A DNA stretch of 64,000 bases, taken from positions 2,909,501 through 2,973,500 of the forward strand of contig NZ_CP119075.1 of assembly GCF_029023725.1 (NCBI RefSeq), given 5' to 3'. The stretch's first letter is position 1, and each line of letters opens with the position of its first letter. Position numbers and translations under genes: made by a program. This DNA comes from Synoicihabitans lomoniglobus. Lineage in GTDB: Bacteria; Verrucomicrobiota; Verrucomicrobiia; Opitutales; Opitutaceae. Positions 32,291 to 41,259 of this stretch are shown piece after piece. The notes beneath the pieces were generated by a model. It saw nothing but the letters and a program-made list of their open reading frames with translations. It was not told the origin of the DNA and searched no databases.

Positions 32291-32662
32291 GAGGCGGTAG
32301 CTAGGGGGTAAGTTTCCCAAACGCACGCCAAAACCACCCGCCCTCACGCGCAAGAACTTGTCTTTGATGAAGTTTTGACGCCACCGTCCGGCTCGTGAAC
32401 CATTCCTTTGCTGACTAAACCCATGGCCATCAAGGGGGTAATTTCCGCTGAAAAAAGCGCTTGCAGGACCGCGCCACGTTTTGGAATGTGGCCCCTTGCG
32501 TTAGTGAAACTCCGCCGGTTGCGGGGTGACACCATGACTGGTTCCGCATTCTGCGGGATTGGAACGGTGGTTTCGGCTGATGGCACAGTTAGCGCTGTGT
32601 TAGACGCGGAGACCACGGGGCCCAATAAGCCCCCTACAGTTATGCAACCTTACTAATAACCA
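32291..32662 (+). other. Intergenic/leader region upstream of rpsO
   Basis: 372 bases with no credible gene (short frames here are Arg/Pro noise). Just upstream of rpsO two small hairpins can form: CACAG/CTGTG (32584-32599) and GGGGC/GCCCC with a CCAATAA loop (32617-32633). rpsO leaders carry S15-binding autoregulatory structures in several bacteria, although their shapes differ. The rest should include the divergent promoters for rpsO and the ExeA gene, but no convincing -35/-10 pair was identified. Confidence 0.4.
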
Positions 32663-32926
32663 ATGTCTACCGTCGCTAAACCAGAAATCATCGCTCAGTT
32701 CAAAACCCACGATAAGGATACCGGCTCGTCCGAGGTCCAGATCGCCATCCTTTCCGCCCGGATCAATCACTTGACCGAGCATCTGCGCACGCACCGCAAG
32801 GATTTCCACAGCCGTCGTGGCCTGCTGCAAATGGCTTCCCGCCGCCGCAAGCTCCTCGACTACGTCAAACGTCACGACCTCGCGAAATACCAGGAGCTCC
32901 TCCAGAAGCTCAACTTGCGCAAGTAA
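32663..32926 (+). CDS. rpsO: Ribosomal protein uS15
   Basis: 87-residue small-subunit protein that binds 16S rRNA helices 20-22 and helps nucleate the central domain. Family signatures: [65 protein letters not shown]; each block matches S15. It is followed by a rho-independent terminator and then pnp, the common rpsO-pnp gene order. Confidence 0.98.
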   Translation: MSTVAKPEIIAQFKTHDKDTGSSEVQIAILSARINHLTEHLRTHRKDFHSRRGLLQMASRRRKLLDYVKRHDLAKYQELLQKLNLRK

Positions 32927-32936
32927 TCCCCTTTCC

Positions 32937-32975
32937 ACGGGCGACTCCCTCATCGGAGTCGCCCGTTGTTCTTTT
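32937..32975 (+). terminator. Rho-independent terminator after rpsO
   Basis: A 12-bp perfect stem (ACGGGCGACTCC with GGAGTCGCCCGT) with a six-base loop is followed by TGTTCTTTT. It begins 11 bases after the rpsO stop codon. Confidence 0.88.
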
Positions 32976-33025
32976 CCGCCTCCGCGTTCCTCTCCCATCG
33001 GGACATTTCTGTCTGCTGCTCGTTT

Positions 33026-33081
33026 GTCGGGCCTAAAGCCCGACCCACCTCTTCATTCGTGGGTCGGGCTTTACGCCCGAC
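33026..33081. repeat. Long extragenic inverted repeat between rpsO and pnp
   Basis: Two 23-base arms (33026-33048 and 33059-33081) are inverted copies with one mismatch, joined by a 10-base loop; the arms contain GTCGGGC..AAGCCCGACCCAC. The region 32976-33258 otherwise shows no gene. The arms differ from the GTAGG-type elements, so this is a second repeat type. A terminator role is unlikely because no T-run follows. Confidence 0.7.
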
Positions 33082-33258
33082 TCCCTTCCCCGGGCGTCAC
33101 ACCGAAATCTCTCGAACCAGATCGGAGATTCCCGCGAGCGGCTACCGCTCCTTCCAACCCCGAGTTTCGCCCTCACCCATCCGCCTGTCCGAACGCTTCG
33201 TGCGTTCGTGCGTCGTGATCCGGGCGCACACTCCTACTCCCTTTTGAACCCGTTCGCT

Positions 33259-33295
33259 GCGTGTTGCGGCGTGGTTCTTTCCGTCCGCAACACGC
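33259..33295 (+). promoter_or_regulatory. pnp leader hairpin, candidate RNase III/PNPase autoregulation site
   Basis: A perfect 11-bp stem (GCGTGTTGCGG at 33259-33269, CCGCAACACGC at 33285-33295) with a 15-base loop ends 16 bases before the pnp ATG. In enterobacteria a leader stem-loop in pnp mRNA is cleaved by RNase III and bound by PNPase for autoregulation. The analogy here is positional only. Confidence 0.55.
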
Positions 33296-33311
33296 GACAT
33301 CCGTTAAGATA

Positions 33312-35549
33312 ATGAATAACAAACAAACCGTCGAAGTCCCGGGTATGGGTCTTCAGTTCACCACCGGCGACATGGCTAAATTTGCCAACGGCGCCGTCAC
33401 CGTAACCTCGGGCGAGACCAAGGTCTTCGTGTCGGCCACCGCCGCCACCACCATGCGCCCCGGCCAGGACTTCTTCCCCCTGACTGTTGACTACCGTGAG
33501 AAATACTCCGCCGCCGGCCGTTTCCCGGGTGGCTTCTTCAAACGCGAAGGTCGTCCTTCCGAGAAGGAAATCCTCACCTCCCGTCTCTGCGACCGTCCTT
33601 GCCGTCCGCTCTTCCCCGAGGGTTTCCTCAACGAGGTTCAGCTCATCGGTCTCCTTCTGTCGGCTGACCAAGTTCACGAGTCCGACATCCTCATGCTAAA
33701 CGGCTGTTCCGCCGCGCTCGCCATCTCCGACATTCCTTGGAATGGCCCGATCGGCGCCGTGCGCGTGGCTGAGATCGATGGCGAGTTCGTCGCCAACCCG
33801 ACCGTCGAGCAGATGTTCTCCTCCTCCCTCGACCTGATCTACGTCGGCACCAAGACCGAGATGCTCATGATCGAAGGTTCCGCCGATCAGATCCCCGAGG
33901 AGCGCTTCATCGAAGCCCTCGAGTTTGGTCAGGCTTCCATCCAACCGATCATCACCGCCATCGAAGAGCTCAAGGCCACCGCTGGTAAGGCCAAGAAGGA
34001 ATTCGACCTCGTCCAAGCTTCCCCGGAAGCCCGCGCCATCATCGAGCGCGTCGCCGGCGACCGCGTCGGTCCCGCCATCTTCGGCTTCGACCGTCCGGTT
34101 CGTAACGCCAACCTCAAGGTCATCAAAGACGAGGCCAAGGCCGCCGTTGACGCCGAGCTCGGCGAAGGCACCTGCACCGATGTCGATCTCGCCGTCGTTT
34201 TCGAAGACCTCCAGGAAGAGGCCTACCGCCAAACCGTTCTCGGCAAGGGTTCCCGCGCCGATGGCCGTGGTCCCAAGGATCTCCGCCAGATCGACTGCGA
34301 AGTCGGCGTCCTCCCCCGCGTGCACGGTTCCGCCCTGTTCCAACGCGGCGACACCCAGGGCCTCGTCATCACGACCCTCGGCCCCACCAAGGAAGCCCAG
34401 TCCATGGACGGCCTCACCGGTGGCGCGACGTCCAAGTCGTTCATCCTCCATTACAACATGCCTCCCTTCACCGTTGGTGAAGCCGGTCGTTTCGGTGGCC
34501 AAAGCCGCCGCGAGATCGGTCACGGCGCCCTCGCCGAGCGTTCGCTCGTGCCGGTGCTGCCCGCCGAGGACGTGTTCCCCTACTCCATCCGCGTCGTCTC
34601 CGAGCTCATGGCCTCCAACGGCTCGACCTCGATGGCTTCGATCTGCGGCGGTTGCTTGGCTCTCATGGACGCCGGCGTGCCGATCATCGCTCCCGTCGCC
34701 GGTATCTCCTGCGGCTTGATCACCGAAAAGCCCGAGGACTCCCTCAGCGGCAAGTGGGAAACCATCACCGACATCCTCGGTGAGGAAGACCACTTCGGCG
34801 ACATGGACTTCAAGCTCGCCGGCACCACCGCTGGCATCACCGGCTTCCAGCTCGATCTCAAGATCAAGGGTCTGCCCTTCGAGATCGCCAAACAGGCCAT
34901 CTTCCAAGCTCGCGATGCCCGCATCGAGATCCTCAAGAAGATGCTCGAATCCATCCCGGCTCCCCGTAAGGAGCTGAGCACCTTCGCGCCGCGCATCCAG
35001 ACGATCCAAATCGATCCGGAGAAGATCGGTCTCCTCATCGGCCCCGGTGGCAAGACCATCCGTCGCATCGTCGAGACCACCGGCGCCCAGATCGACATCT
35101 CCGATGACGATTCCGGCAAGGTGTTCATCTACTCCAACAATGGCGATTCCATGAACCGCGCCGTGCAAGAGATCGACGGTCTCTGCGGCGGTGGCGGACC
35201 CGGTGGCAAAATCGAAGAAGGCAAGATCTACGAGGGCCGCGTGACCGGCACCAAGGAGTTCGGCGCCTTCGTCGAATGCCTCCCCGGCAAGGAAGGCCTT
35301 TGCCACATCTCCGAGCTGGCCGACTTCCGCGTGCGCCGCACCGAGGACGTTTGCAAGGTCGGCGATTCGATCACGGTCAAGTGCATCGGCATCGACGAGC
35401 GTTCCAAGAAGGTGCGTCTCTCCCGCAAGGCCGCCCTCGCCGACCTCGAAGCTCAAAAGGCTGCCGCGGCTGAAGCCCCCGCCGACGAAGCGGCTCCGGA
35501 AGCACCGGCCGAAGAGGCCCCCGCCGCCGAAGAGCCCAAGTCGGAGTAA
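33312..35549 (+). CDS. pnp: Polynucleotide phosphorylase
   Basis: 3'-5' phosphorolytic exoribonuclease and component of RNA-degradation complexes. From the ATG at 33312 it has 745 aa. There are two RNase PH-like domains: the first contains [43 protein letters not shown] read in blocks, the second [11 protein letters not shown] and [21 protein letters not shown] domain ([24 protein letters not shown]) and an S1 domain ([22 protein letters not shown]) follow. The last ~30 residues are an Ala/Pro/Glu-rich tail. The ORF extends upstream to 33261, but that part overlaps the leader hairpin and is not homologous. The leader hairpin and a downstream terminator make it a monocistronic unit. Confidence 0.98.
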   Translation: MNNKQTVEVPGMGLQFTTGDMAKFANGAVTVTSGETKVFVSATAATTMRPGQDFFPLTVDYREKYSAAGRFPGGFFKREGRPSEKEILTSRLCDRPCRPLFPEGFLNEVQLIGLLLSADQVHESDILMLNGCSAALAISDIPWNGPIGAVRVAEIDGEFVANPTVEQMFSSSLDLIYVGTKTEMLMIEGSADQIPEERFIEALEFGQASIQPIITAIEELKATAGKAKKEFDLVQASPEARAIIERVAGDRVGPAIFGFDRPVRNANLKVIKDEAKAAVDAELGEGTCTDVDLAVVFEDLQEEAYRQTVLGKGSRADGRGPKDLRQIDCEVGVLPRVHGSALFQRGDTQGLVITTLGPTKEAQSMDGLTGGATSKSFILHYNMPPFTVGEAGRFGGQSRREIGHGALAERSLVPVLPAEDVFPYSIRVVSELMASNGSTSMASICGGCLALMDAGVPIIAPVAGISCGLITEKPEDSLSGKWETITDILGEEDHFGDMDFKLAGTTAGITGFQLDLKIKGLPFEIAKQAIFQARDARIEILKKMLESIPAPRKELSTFAPRIQTIQIDPEKIGLLIGPGGKTIRRIVETTGAQIDISDDDSGKVFIYSNNGDSMNRAVQEIDGLCGGGGPGGKIEEGKIYEGRVTGTKEFGAFVECLPGKEGLCHISELADFRVRRTEDVCKVGDSITVKCIGIDERSKKVRLSRKAALADLEAQKAAAAEAPADEAAPEAPAEEAPAAEEPKSE

Positions 35550-35587
35550 GCTCCCGCTCATTCCGTAACCGTTACCCGGTTACAACC

Positions 35588-35617
35588 AGCCCGCGTTCTC
35601 CCGAACGCGGGCTTTTT
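35588..35617 (+). terminator. Rho-independent terminator after pnp
   Basis: A 10-bp perfect stem (GCCCGCGTTC at 35589-35598, GAACGCGGGC at 35603-35612) with a TCCC loop and TTTTT tail, 39 bases after the pnp stop codon. Confidence 0.92.
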
Positions 35618-35671
35618 CATGCCCGAAAAACGGCCCCATTCACTCCCCTGCGGCGCAGGGCCTAAAACAGA

Positions 35672-35747
35672 CTATCCGTCGTCTGGATAGAACCCCCCGG
35701 AAATTTTAAACTAATTTCCGAAAGCTAATAGCGGGTAGCAGCACCCG
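35672..35747 (+). promoter_or_regulatory. Three consecutive short palindromes upstream of the ECF sigma gene
   Basis: Three small dyads lie in 76 bases: CTATCC/GGATAG (35672-35690), GGAAATT/AATTTCC (35699-35719, AT-rich centre) and CGGGT/ACCCG (35732-35747). The region is locally AT-rich in an otherwise GC-rich window, as expected of a promoter. The middle dyad is a candidate operator for a dimeric repressor; it is not a recognisable Fur box. Binding factor unknown. Confidence 0.4.
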
Positions 35748-35845
35748 GGGTGTCATGTCGGATAATCGTGCGTGCTCCACCTTCAATGCCGTTGCCAAAT
35801 TTCCTTCCTCCGCAAAACTGTCGACCGGTGAAAAACCCCTCTGAC

Positions 35846-36400
35846 ATGCCCCCGGATGAGGAAACGAAACCGCCTACTCCCGACGGAGACTTTACGCGGT
35901 TATATAAATCGACGCTGTCGCCCTTGCGTCGCTACTTGGGCCGCCTGCTCGGCAATCACGCCGAAGCCGAGGAAATCGCGCACGACGCCTACGCCCGCAT
36001 CTATCGGCAACCCGCGCACAAACCCGAGGCACTGCTTTACACCACGGCCCGCCGCCTCGCCATCAACCGCCTCAAACGCCGCGACATTTCCCCCATCGCG
36101 CCGACGGACGCTCCACTCGAAACGGCGGCGGCCCAGTCTCCCGATGTCACCCGTCAGGTCATGGCCCGTCAGGAACTCGAAATGCTCCGTGAGGCCATCA
36201 ACGAACTTCCCACCGGCTGCCGCAACGTGCTGCTGTTGCGTAAAGTCGAACTCCTTTCCCACCGCGACATCGCGGATCGCCTCGGCATCGCCGTGAGCAC
36301 CGTCGAAAAGCAACACGCCCGCGCCCTGCGCTTACTGAGAGCCGCCATGGCCGCCCGCGCCGATACTGACCACGAGAACCTTTTTTCCGCCGACCAATGA
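35846..36400 (+). CDS. ECF RNA polymerase sigma factor, FecI-like
   Basis: A 184-residue (from ATG 35846) sigma-70 family factor with only regions 2 and 4. Region 2 contains LYKSTLSPLRRYLGRLLGNH and AEEIAHDAYARIY. Region 4 contains INELPTGCRNVLLLRKVELLSHRDIADRLGIAVSTVEKQHARAL, read in blocks. The inter-region linker is short, as in FecI. The ATG of the FecR-like gene overlaps its stop (ATGA). Activation would follow ligand uptake by the TonB-dependent receptor two genes downstream. Starts at 35828 (GTG) or further upstream are possible; none has a recognisable ribosome-binding site. Confidence 0.9.
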   Translation: MPPDEETKPPTPDGDFTRLYKSTLSPLRRYLGRLLGNHAEAEEIAHDAYARIYRQPAHKPEALLYTTARRLAINRLKRRDISPIAPTDAPLETAAAQSPDVTRQVMARQELEMLREAINELPTGCRNVLLLRKVELLSHRDIADRLGIAVSTVEKQHARALRLLRAAMAARADTDHENLFSADQ

Positions 36401-37410
36401 ACACGAATCCTTCACCTTCCGATTCTTCCATCGAGGAAGCGGCGTCGCTATGGGCGGCCCGGCTCGAAGGCGACGGCATGAGCGCCGCCGACCGCACGGC
36501 GTTCGAAGCCTGGCTCGAAGCCGACAGCCGTCACCGCGAAACATTGGCCGAATATTGCCAAATTTCCTCCGACTTGGAGCAACAGCTCCCTGCTCTGGTC
36601 GCCGCGGGCAACGTCACCATGCCCGCGGTCGACCCAGACCCGGTGCGTCGTTCTTGGCGCACCGGGGCCCTGGGGTGGCTCACCGCCGGGCTCGTGGCCG
36701 CCGCCGCCGCGATCACCATCATTGCCACCACCGGAACCGCCGATGCCGTCGGCCCGCAGAGTATCGCCACGCCGATCGCGCAGCGTCAGACCGTGACGCT
36801 CGAGGACGGCACCGTCGTTGATTTGAATGCCCATACCAACATTGTGGTGGAGCAGACGAAACACGAACGCCGCGTGCGCCTCGCCACGGGGCAGGCATTC
36901 TTCCAAGTCACCAAGGACGCGTCTCGTCCCTTCATCGTGGAAACGCCGGCCGGCGCCGTCCGCGTCACGGGCACCGCCTTTGATGTGCGCACCGCCCCCG
37001 ACGGAGAAATCGAAGTCACCGTCCTCGAAGGCTCCGTGCAGGTGCATCTCGGCGAAAACAATTCCCGCCCCGCCACCACGCCTTACGTGCTGCGCGCCGG
37101 CGATCAACTCACCTCCCAGGTGGGCGTCCCGGTGCGTCGTCATCTCACCACCGCCGATATTCTCGATGTGCTGGCGTGGCGGGAGGGCGAAATCGTTTCC
37201 ACCAACATTTCCCTCCGGGAGTTGCTGGCCCGCTTTGCCTACTACCATGGACGTGGCATCAGCGCGGCCCCCGAAGTGTCGAATGAACCTTTCGCCGGTC
37301 GCTACGGTCTCGACGATTTGGAAGTGTTTTTTGAGGACCTCGAACTACTCAGACCCGTCAACGTGATCCACGACCCCAGTGGCACCTACCGCGTCGTGCC
37401 CCGAAACTAA
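36397..37410 (+). CDS. FecR-like anti-sigma regulator
   Basis: 337 residues. The N-terminal cytoplasmic DUF4880-like part (EEAASLWAARLEGDGMSAADRTAFEAWLEADSRHRETLAEY, in blocks) binds the sigma factor. A transmembrane helix is at about 90-111 (GALGWLTAGLVAAAAAITIIA). The periplasmic FecR domain runs from about 125-215 (RQTVTLEDGTVVDLNAHTNI; GQAFFQVTKDASRPFIVET; GTAFDVRTAPDGEIEVTVLEG). The C-terminal ~100 residues (RYGLDDLEVFFEDLELL) would contact the receptor's N-terminal signalling domain. The start codon overlaps the sigma stop, and the TonB receptor starts 12 bp downstream: the classic FecI-FecR-FecA order. Confidence 0.93.
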   Translation: MNTNPSPSDSSIEEAASLWAARLEGDGMSAADRTAFEAWLEADSRHRETLAEYCQISSDLEQQLPALVAAGNVTMPAVDPDPVRRSWRTGALGWLTAGLVAAAAAITIIATTGTADAVGPQSIATPIAQRQTVTLEDGTVVDLNAHTNIVVEQTKHERRVRLATGQAFFQVTKDASRPFIVETPAGAVRVTGTAFDVRTAPDGEIEVTVLEGSVQVHLGENNSRPATTPYVLRAGDQLTSQVGVPVRRHLTTADILDVLAWREGEIVSTNISLRELLARFAYYHGRGISAAPEVSNEPFAGRYGLDDLEVFFEDLELLRPVNVIHDPSGTYRVVPRN

Positions 37411-37422
37411 TGTAACCCGCGA

Positions 37423-40400
37423 ATGGTGTCCCCAGTCCCTAATTACCCCTCGCCCGCCGGTCTCCACCGTCGGGCCATTTGGTGTTGGTTGGTTTTACTC
37501 GCCTTGGGCTCGGGGTTGGGGGCGACTCCCTTACCATTCAATATTCCCGCGCAATCGGCCGATCGCGCTCTCGCGGATTTCACGCAACAATCCAAGTCCC
37601 GACTGCTCTACAATCCCAACGAGCTGCAGGATGCCGAATCGACCGCCGTGTTCGGCGAACTGGAACCCGCCGATGCGTTGACCCGGCTCCTCCGCGACAC
37701 CGGTTTCGGCGCCCGCCTCCGGGACGATCATTTTATCATCACCCGTATTCCGCGGCCGCTCAGTGCATTGGTGGGACGTATTGCAACAGCCAACAGCGAA
37801 CCGCTCGTCGGCACGCGCGTCATCATTCCCGAACTTCGTCGCGTCGCCGTCACCAACCGCCACGGGGAGTTTCGTTTCGATGACATCAACCCGGGGTCGT
37901 ATCTCGTGATCGCCAGCCGCGACGGTTTTCACCCCTTGCACATCAACGACGTCAACGTCACGGCCAATGACCGCACCTATCTGCGGACCGCCATCCTCCT
38001 TCCGGCCGGAGGCACCACCCAGTTGGAACCGGTCATCGTCGAAGGCCGCCTCAATCGCCGCGGTCCGCTCGATCCCGGTCCCACCATTTGGGGGCCCCGC
38101 CAGGCCGGCGGCAACCTCGACCTCAACCGCACCGCCAACGATGTGCTGCCCTTCATCATCTACGACCGCGATCGCATCACGCGCAGCGGGGTGGTGAACC
38201 TGAACGAGTTTCTGCGTCGCGAATTACTGGATACGGACGCCACCTCCCTGCCTCCCGAGCAAAGTCTCAACAACTCGAGCCACTTCAGCACCGGCAGCTC
38301 CAATCTCTCCCTGCGGGGTTTCGCCACGGATGAAACCGTGGTGTTGGTCAACGGACGCCGTCTCCCCGAGGTGCTCACCGCCGGCTCGGGCCCCCAGGCC
38401 CCCGACGTCAATTTTATCCCGCTGAGTTTGGTGCAACAGGTGCAGGTCCTGCCCGCATCGGCCTCCGCCCTGTATAGCGGCAACGCCGTGGGCGGCGTCA
38501 TCAATATCCTGCTGCGCCCCGACAACCTGCAAACCGTCACCGAGGTCACCGCCACCTACACCGATGCGACCGAGGGCTACAGCGCGCCGAATTCCTCCAT
38601 GTCGCTCCTGCACAGCCAATCCCTGCTCGACGGAAAAATCAGTCTGCGGCTCAACGCCAACTTCGTCGAGACCACCCCGGCCACGGAGTCCGAGCTGAAA
38701 TTTGTGCGCGACAACGCCACCACATCCGTGCCGGACAAGGACGAACTTTATCGCGCCACGCCCAACGTGCGGCTCAACGGCGCAGGTTCCCTGTTTCCCG
38801 ACTCGTCCACCCGGGTCACTTCCGTGGCGCCGGGCGCCGACGGCACCGGCGGGTTGGCGGCGTTCGCGGACCGAGCCGGCCACCGCAACTACGATTTGTA
38901 TGATTCCCCCGGCACCCTCGCCAGTGCGAACAACGGCGTCGATCTACCCTACGGTCGCCACGAAAGCCGGGAGTTGTTCTTCGCGTCAGCACTCTACAAG
39001 GCCAGCGATTGGTTCGAACTGGCCTTCGATGCCGCCTACTCGTCGACCGTTATCAACCGCGGTTTCGATGTGTTCCGGGCCGATCTGTTTCTGGCGCGCG
39101 ACAACCCGCTCAATCCGTTTGATCGGAATGTGAACGTCTCGCTGTTCGATACCCCGGTCGAGCTGGGTCAGGACTACAACGAGGCCATCTTGGATTTCTA
39201 CTCTTTGGTCGGCAGCGCGCTCATGACCTTGCCCTGGGATTTCAAGATGGCGATCGACCTGCAATATGCCCACAGCGCCACCCGCTACCGCGGCGTCGAA
39301 GATTGGAACCGGGGCCGCTGGCAGGATCTCGTCGATCGGGGCGACTACAACCCGCTGCGGGACACGCAAGTTTTCGGTCCACCGCAAGCCTACTACGATG
39401 AGGTGCTGATCTACGCCGGTGGTCGGGGCCAGTTTGTGACGGTGGGCGATTATGAGACGCTCGATGGCGCTTTCCGCCTCACCCACGACGCGCTTCATCT
39501 CCCCACCGGCAATAGTGTGTTCAACATCGGGGCCGACTATCGCATCGCCACGCTGAAAGACTACGAGGGCAACTTTCGTTATGGTGACGGCACGCTCGCC
39601 CGCCCCCCGGAACGCTGGCAAGGGCGCACGCTGGAGCGGGTCAGTGTCTTCACCGAATTGCAGGCCCCTCTGTTTCCCCGCTCCCGACTACCGTCGTGGA
39701 TCAACGCCATCGAAACCGATTTGGCGACGCGCTTCGTCATCGCCGACACCTCGGCCGAAACCAACATCGCCCCCACCCTGGGCTTGAAGATGGCGCTGGC
39801 CAACGGCGTGACGGTGCGGGGCAGTTTCACGACGTCGAATCGCTTTCCCACCCCGCTGATGAGTCAGCAGCTCGGCAATGGCATCAGCACCGGCGGCGGC
39901 GTGAATCTCCAAACCATCAAAGACCCCCGGCGCAACGACGAGGAATACGACATCGAAGTCCGCTCCCGCACCAACCCGGACCTGCAGAGCGAATCATCGA
40001 TCACGCAGACGGTCGGCATCATTTTTGAAACCGGGGAACGCAATCGCATCCGCGCGTCCCTCGATTTTTTCGACACCCAAAAAACGAACGAAATCGTCGG
40101 CCTCAACGACAGCGTCGCCGTGTTGAATCTGGAGGAATACTTCCCCGAATTGGTGCAGCGTGCTCCCCGCGCCCCCGGCGATCCGTTTGCCGCCGGGCGG
40201 GTCGACAAGCTCTTCACCACCGCCCGCAACCTCGCCGGCCGCCATTCGCAGAACTGGATGGCCACGTTCGACTTTGCGCGCAGTGACGTGTTTGGCGGCA
40301 CGTTCGACCTGCGCAGCCGGGTGGTGTATTTTGAACGCTTCGATCGGGAGATTTATCCGGATGATCCGAAGATCGATGAGATTCGCGACCCCAGCGGTTC

Positions 40401-40755
40401 CGCCGCCGGCTTGCTGGAATATCGGGCCACCTTTGGCGGCGGTTGGTCCAACGCTCATTTTGCCATGGGGCTGGACGGACAGTATTTCCACTCCCGCCGC
40501 CTGCCCGAGACCGAATGGGCCGAACAGGGCGCACGCACGATCGATCCCTATTGGCAGACCGACTTTTATACCCAGGCCGACCTCGGCCACTGGTTGCTCC
40601 CCGCCGATTCCCGCTACGGGCTCAAAGGGCAGCTGCGCATCAACAACGTGTTCAAGAACAGCTACCCGTATTACGGCTACGTTGCGACCGGCGTGCAGCC
40701 TTACGGCGATTGGCGCGGACGGACGTTTTCGCTCTCGATCACCGCCGAGTTTTGA
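37423..40755 (+). CDS. TonB-dependent receptor with N-terminal signalling (STN) domain
   Basis: An 1110-residue outer-membrane transducer. Signal peptide about 15-37 (AIWCWLVLLALGSGLGA). STN domain about 39-110 (FNIPAQSADRALADFTQQSK, LRDTGFGARLRDDHFIITR). A carboxypeptidase-regulatory-like beta sandwich follows at about 112-175 (LVGRIATANSEPLVGTRVII, NRHGEFRFDDINPGSYLV). The plug is about 210-355 (VVNLNEFLRRELLDTD; GSSNLSLRGFATDETVVLVNGRRLP; ASASALYSGNAVGGVINILL). The rest is a 22-strand barrel ending FSLSITAEF with terminal Phe. STN plus adjacent sigma and FecR genes point to ligand-induced self-regulation. The ligand (siderophore, oligosaccharide or other) cannot be told. Confidence 0.94.
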   Translation: MVSPVPNYPSPAGLHRRAIWCWLVLLALGSGLGATPLPFNIPAQSADRALADFTQQSKSRLLYNPNELQDAESTAVFGELEPADALTRLLRDTGFGARLRDDHFIITRIPRPLSALVGRIATANSEPLVGTRVIIPELRRVAVTNRHGEFRFDDINPGSYLVIASRDGFHPLHINDVNVTANDRTYLRTAILLPAGGTTQLEPVIVEGRLNRRGPLDPGPTIWGPRQAGGNLDLNRTANDVLPFIIYDRDRITRSGVVNLNEFLRRELLDTDATSLPPEQSLNNSSHFSTGSSNLSLRGFATDETVVLVNGRRLPEVLTAGSGPQAPDVNFIPLSLVQQVQVLPASASALYSGNAVGGVINILLRPDNLQTVTEVTATYTDATEGYSAPNSSMSLLHSQSLLDGKISLRLNANFVETTPATESELKFVRDNATTSVPDKDELYRATPNVRLNGAGSLFPDSSTRVTSVAPGADGTGGLAAFADRAGHRNYDLYDSPGTLASANNGVDLPYGRHESRELFFASALYKASDWFELAFDAAYSSTVINRGFDVFRADLFLARDNPLNPFDRNVNVSLFDTPVELGQDYNEAILDFYSLVGSALMTLPWDFKMAIDLQYAHSATRYRGVEDWNRGRWQDLVDRGDYNPLRDTQVFGPPQAYYDEVLIYAGGRGQFVTVGDYETLDGAFRLTHDALHLPTGNSVFNIGADYRIATLKDYEGNFRYGDGTLARPPERWQGRTLERVSVFTELQAPLFPRSRLPSWINAIETDLATRFVIADTSAETNIAPTLGLKMALANGVTVRGSFTTSNRFPTPLMSQQLGNGISTGGGVNLQTIKDPRRNDEEYDIEVRSRTNPDLQSESSITQTVGIIFETGERNRIRASLDFFDTQKTNEIVGLNDSVAVLNLEEYFPELVQRAPRAPGDPFAAGRVDKLFTTARNLAGRHSQNWMATFDFARSDVFGGTFDLRSRVVYFERFDREIYPDDPKIDEIRDPSGSAAGLLEYRATFGGGWSNAHFAMGLDGQYFHSRRLPETEWAEQGARTIDPYWQTDFYTQADLGHWLLPADSRYGLKGQLRINNVFKNSYPYYGYVATGVQPYGDWRGRTFSLSITAEF

Positions 40756-40815
40756 AAAAATAGGCCACGGGCAGGGTAGCGGATTGCCCGGACCGGATTG
40801 TCGTGGGCGGTGACC

Positions 40816-41229
40816 ATGTCTGCACCTGCCCTATCGAACGAAGAACTGCGGGACTCGCTCAAGCGTTGCCGTCCCGAGGTTGTTGCCGCCGCCCTCGCGT
40901 ATCGAGATCACGGCGACACCCACCTCCTGCCCTTGATTGTCACCGGTGTGATTGAACGTTTCGTGGAGCCCGACCTGCGTCCCCGCCTCCGCGACGCCGA
41001 CGACACGTTGCGACTCAGTGAAGACCTCGGTCTCGATTCACTCACCATGATGGAGATCATCCTACTCACCGAAGACGTGTTTCGCATCAACATCTCGGCC
41101 GAGGAGCTCCGCGGCCTCTGCACCCTCGGCCAAGTCAAAACCTTCATTGCGTGCAAAGCCCGCGGACTCCCCTTGCCAACGGCGGAGGAACTCCTCCTGG
41201 GCAATTGGGCCCTGCGGGAAACGCGCTGA
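40816..41229 (+). CDS. Acyl carrier protein with N-terminal extension
   Basis: 137 residues from the ATG at 40816 (in-frame GTG at 40798 rejected). The C-terminal half is a four-helix ACP: LRLSEDLGLDSLTMMEIILLTEDVF, read in two blocks, with the phosphopantetheine-attachment Ser75 in GLDSL, then INISAEELRGLCTLGQVKTFI. The first ~60 residues (LSNEELRDSLKRCRPEVVAAALAY; LLPLIVTGVIERFVEPDLR) are an added helical segment not found in housekeeping ACP. No fatty-acid gene is adjacent. The nearest potential partner in the window is the ketosynthase-like gene at 56499-57710, 15 kb away. It is more likely a specialised carrier than AcpP. Confidence 0.85.
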   Translation: MSAPALSNEELRDSLKRCRPEVVAAALAYRDHGDTHLLPLIVTGVIERFVEPDLRPRLRDADDTLRLSEDLGLDSLTMMEIILLTEDVFRINISAEELRGLCTLGQVKTFIACKARGLPLPTAEELLLGNWALRETR

Positions 41230-41259
41230 CCTCCGGCCACCCGCGCCGTCGTTCAACCC

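Noticed and set aside
32408..32656. Short plus-strand frame upstream of rpsO
   Set aside because: It overlaps the rpsO leader hairpins and the start of the upstream divergent gene region, with no conserved pattern.
33696..35561. Minus-strand open frame (621 codons) opposite pnp
   Set aside because: It is antisense to unambiguous pnp domains and consists of Gly/Leu/Asp-rich noise.
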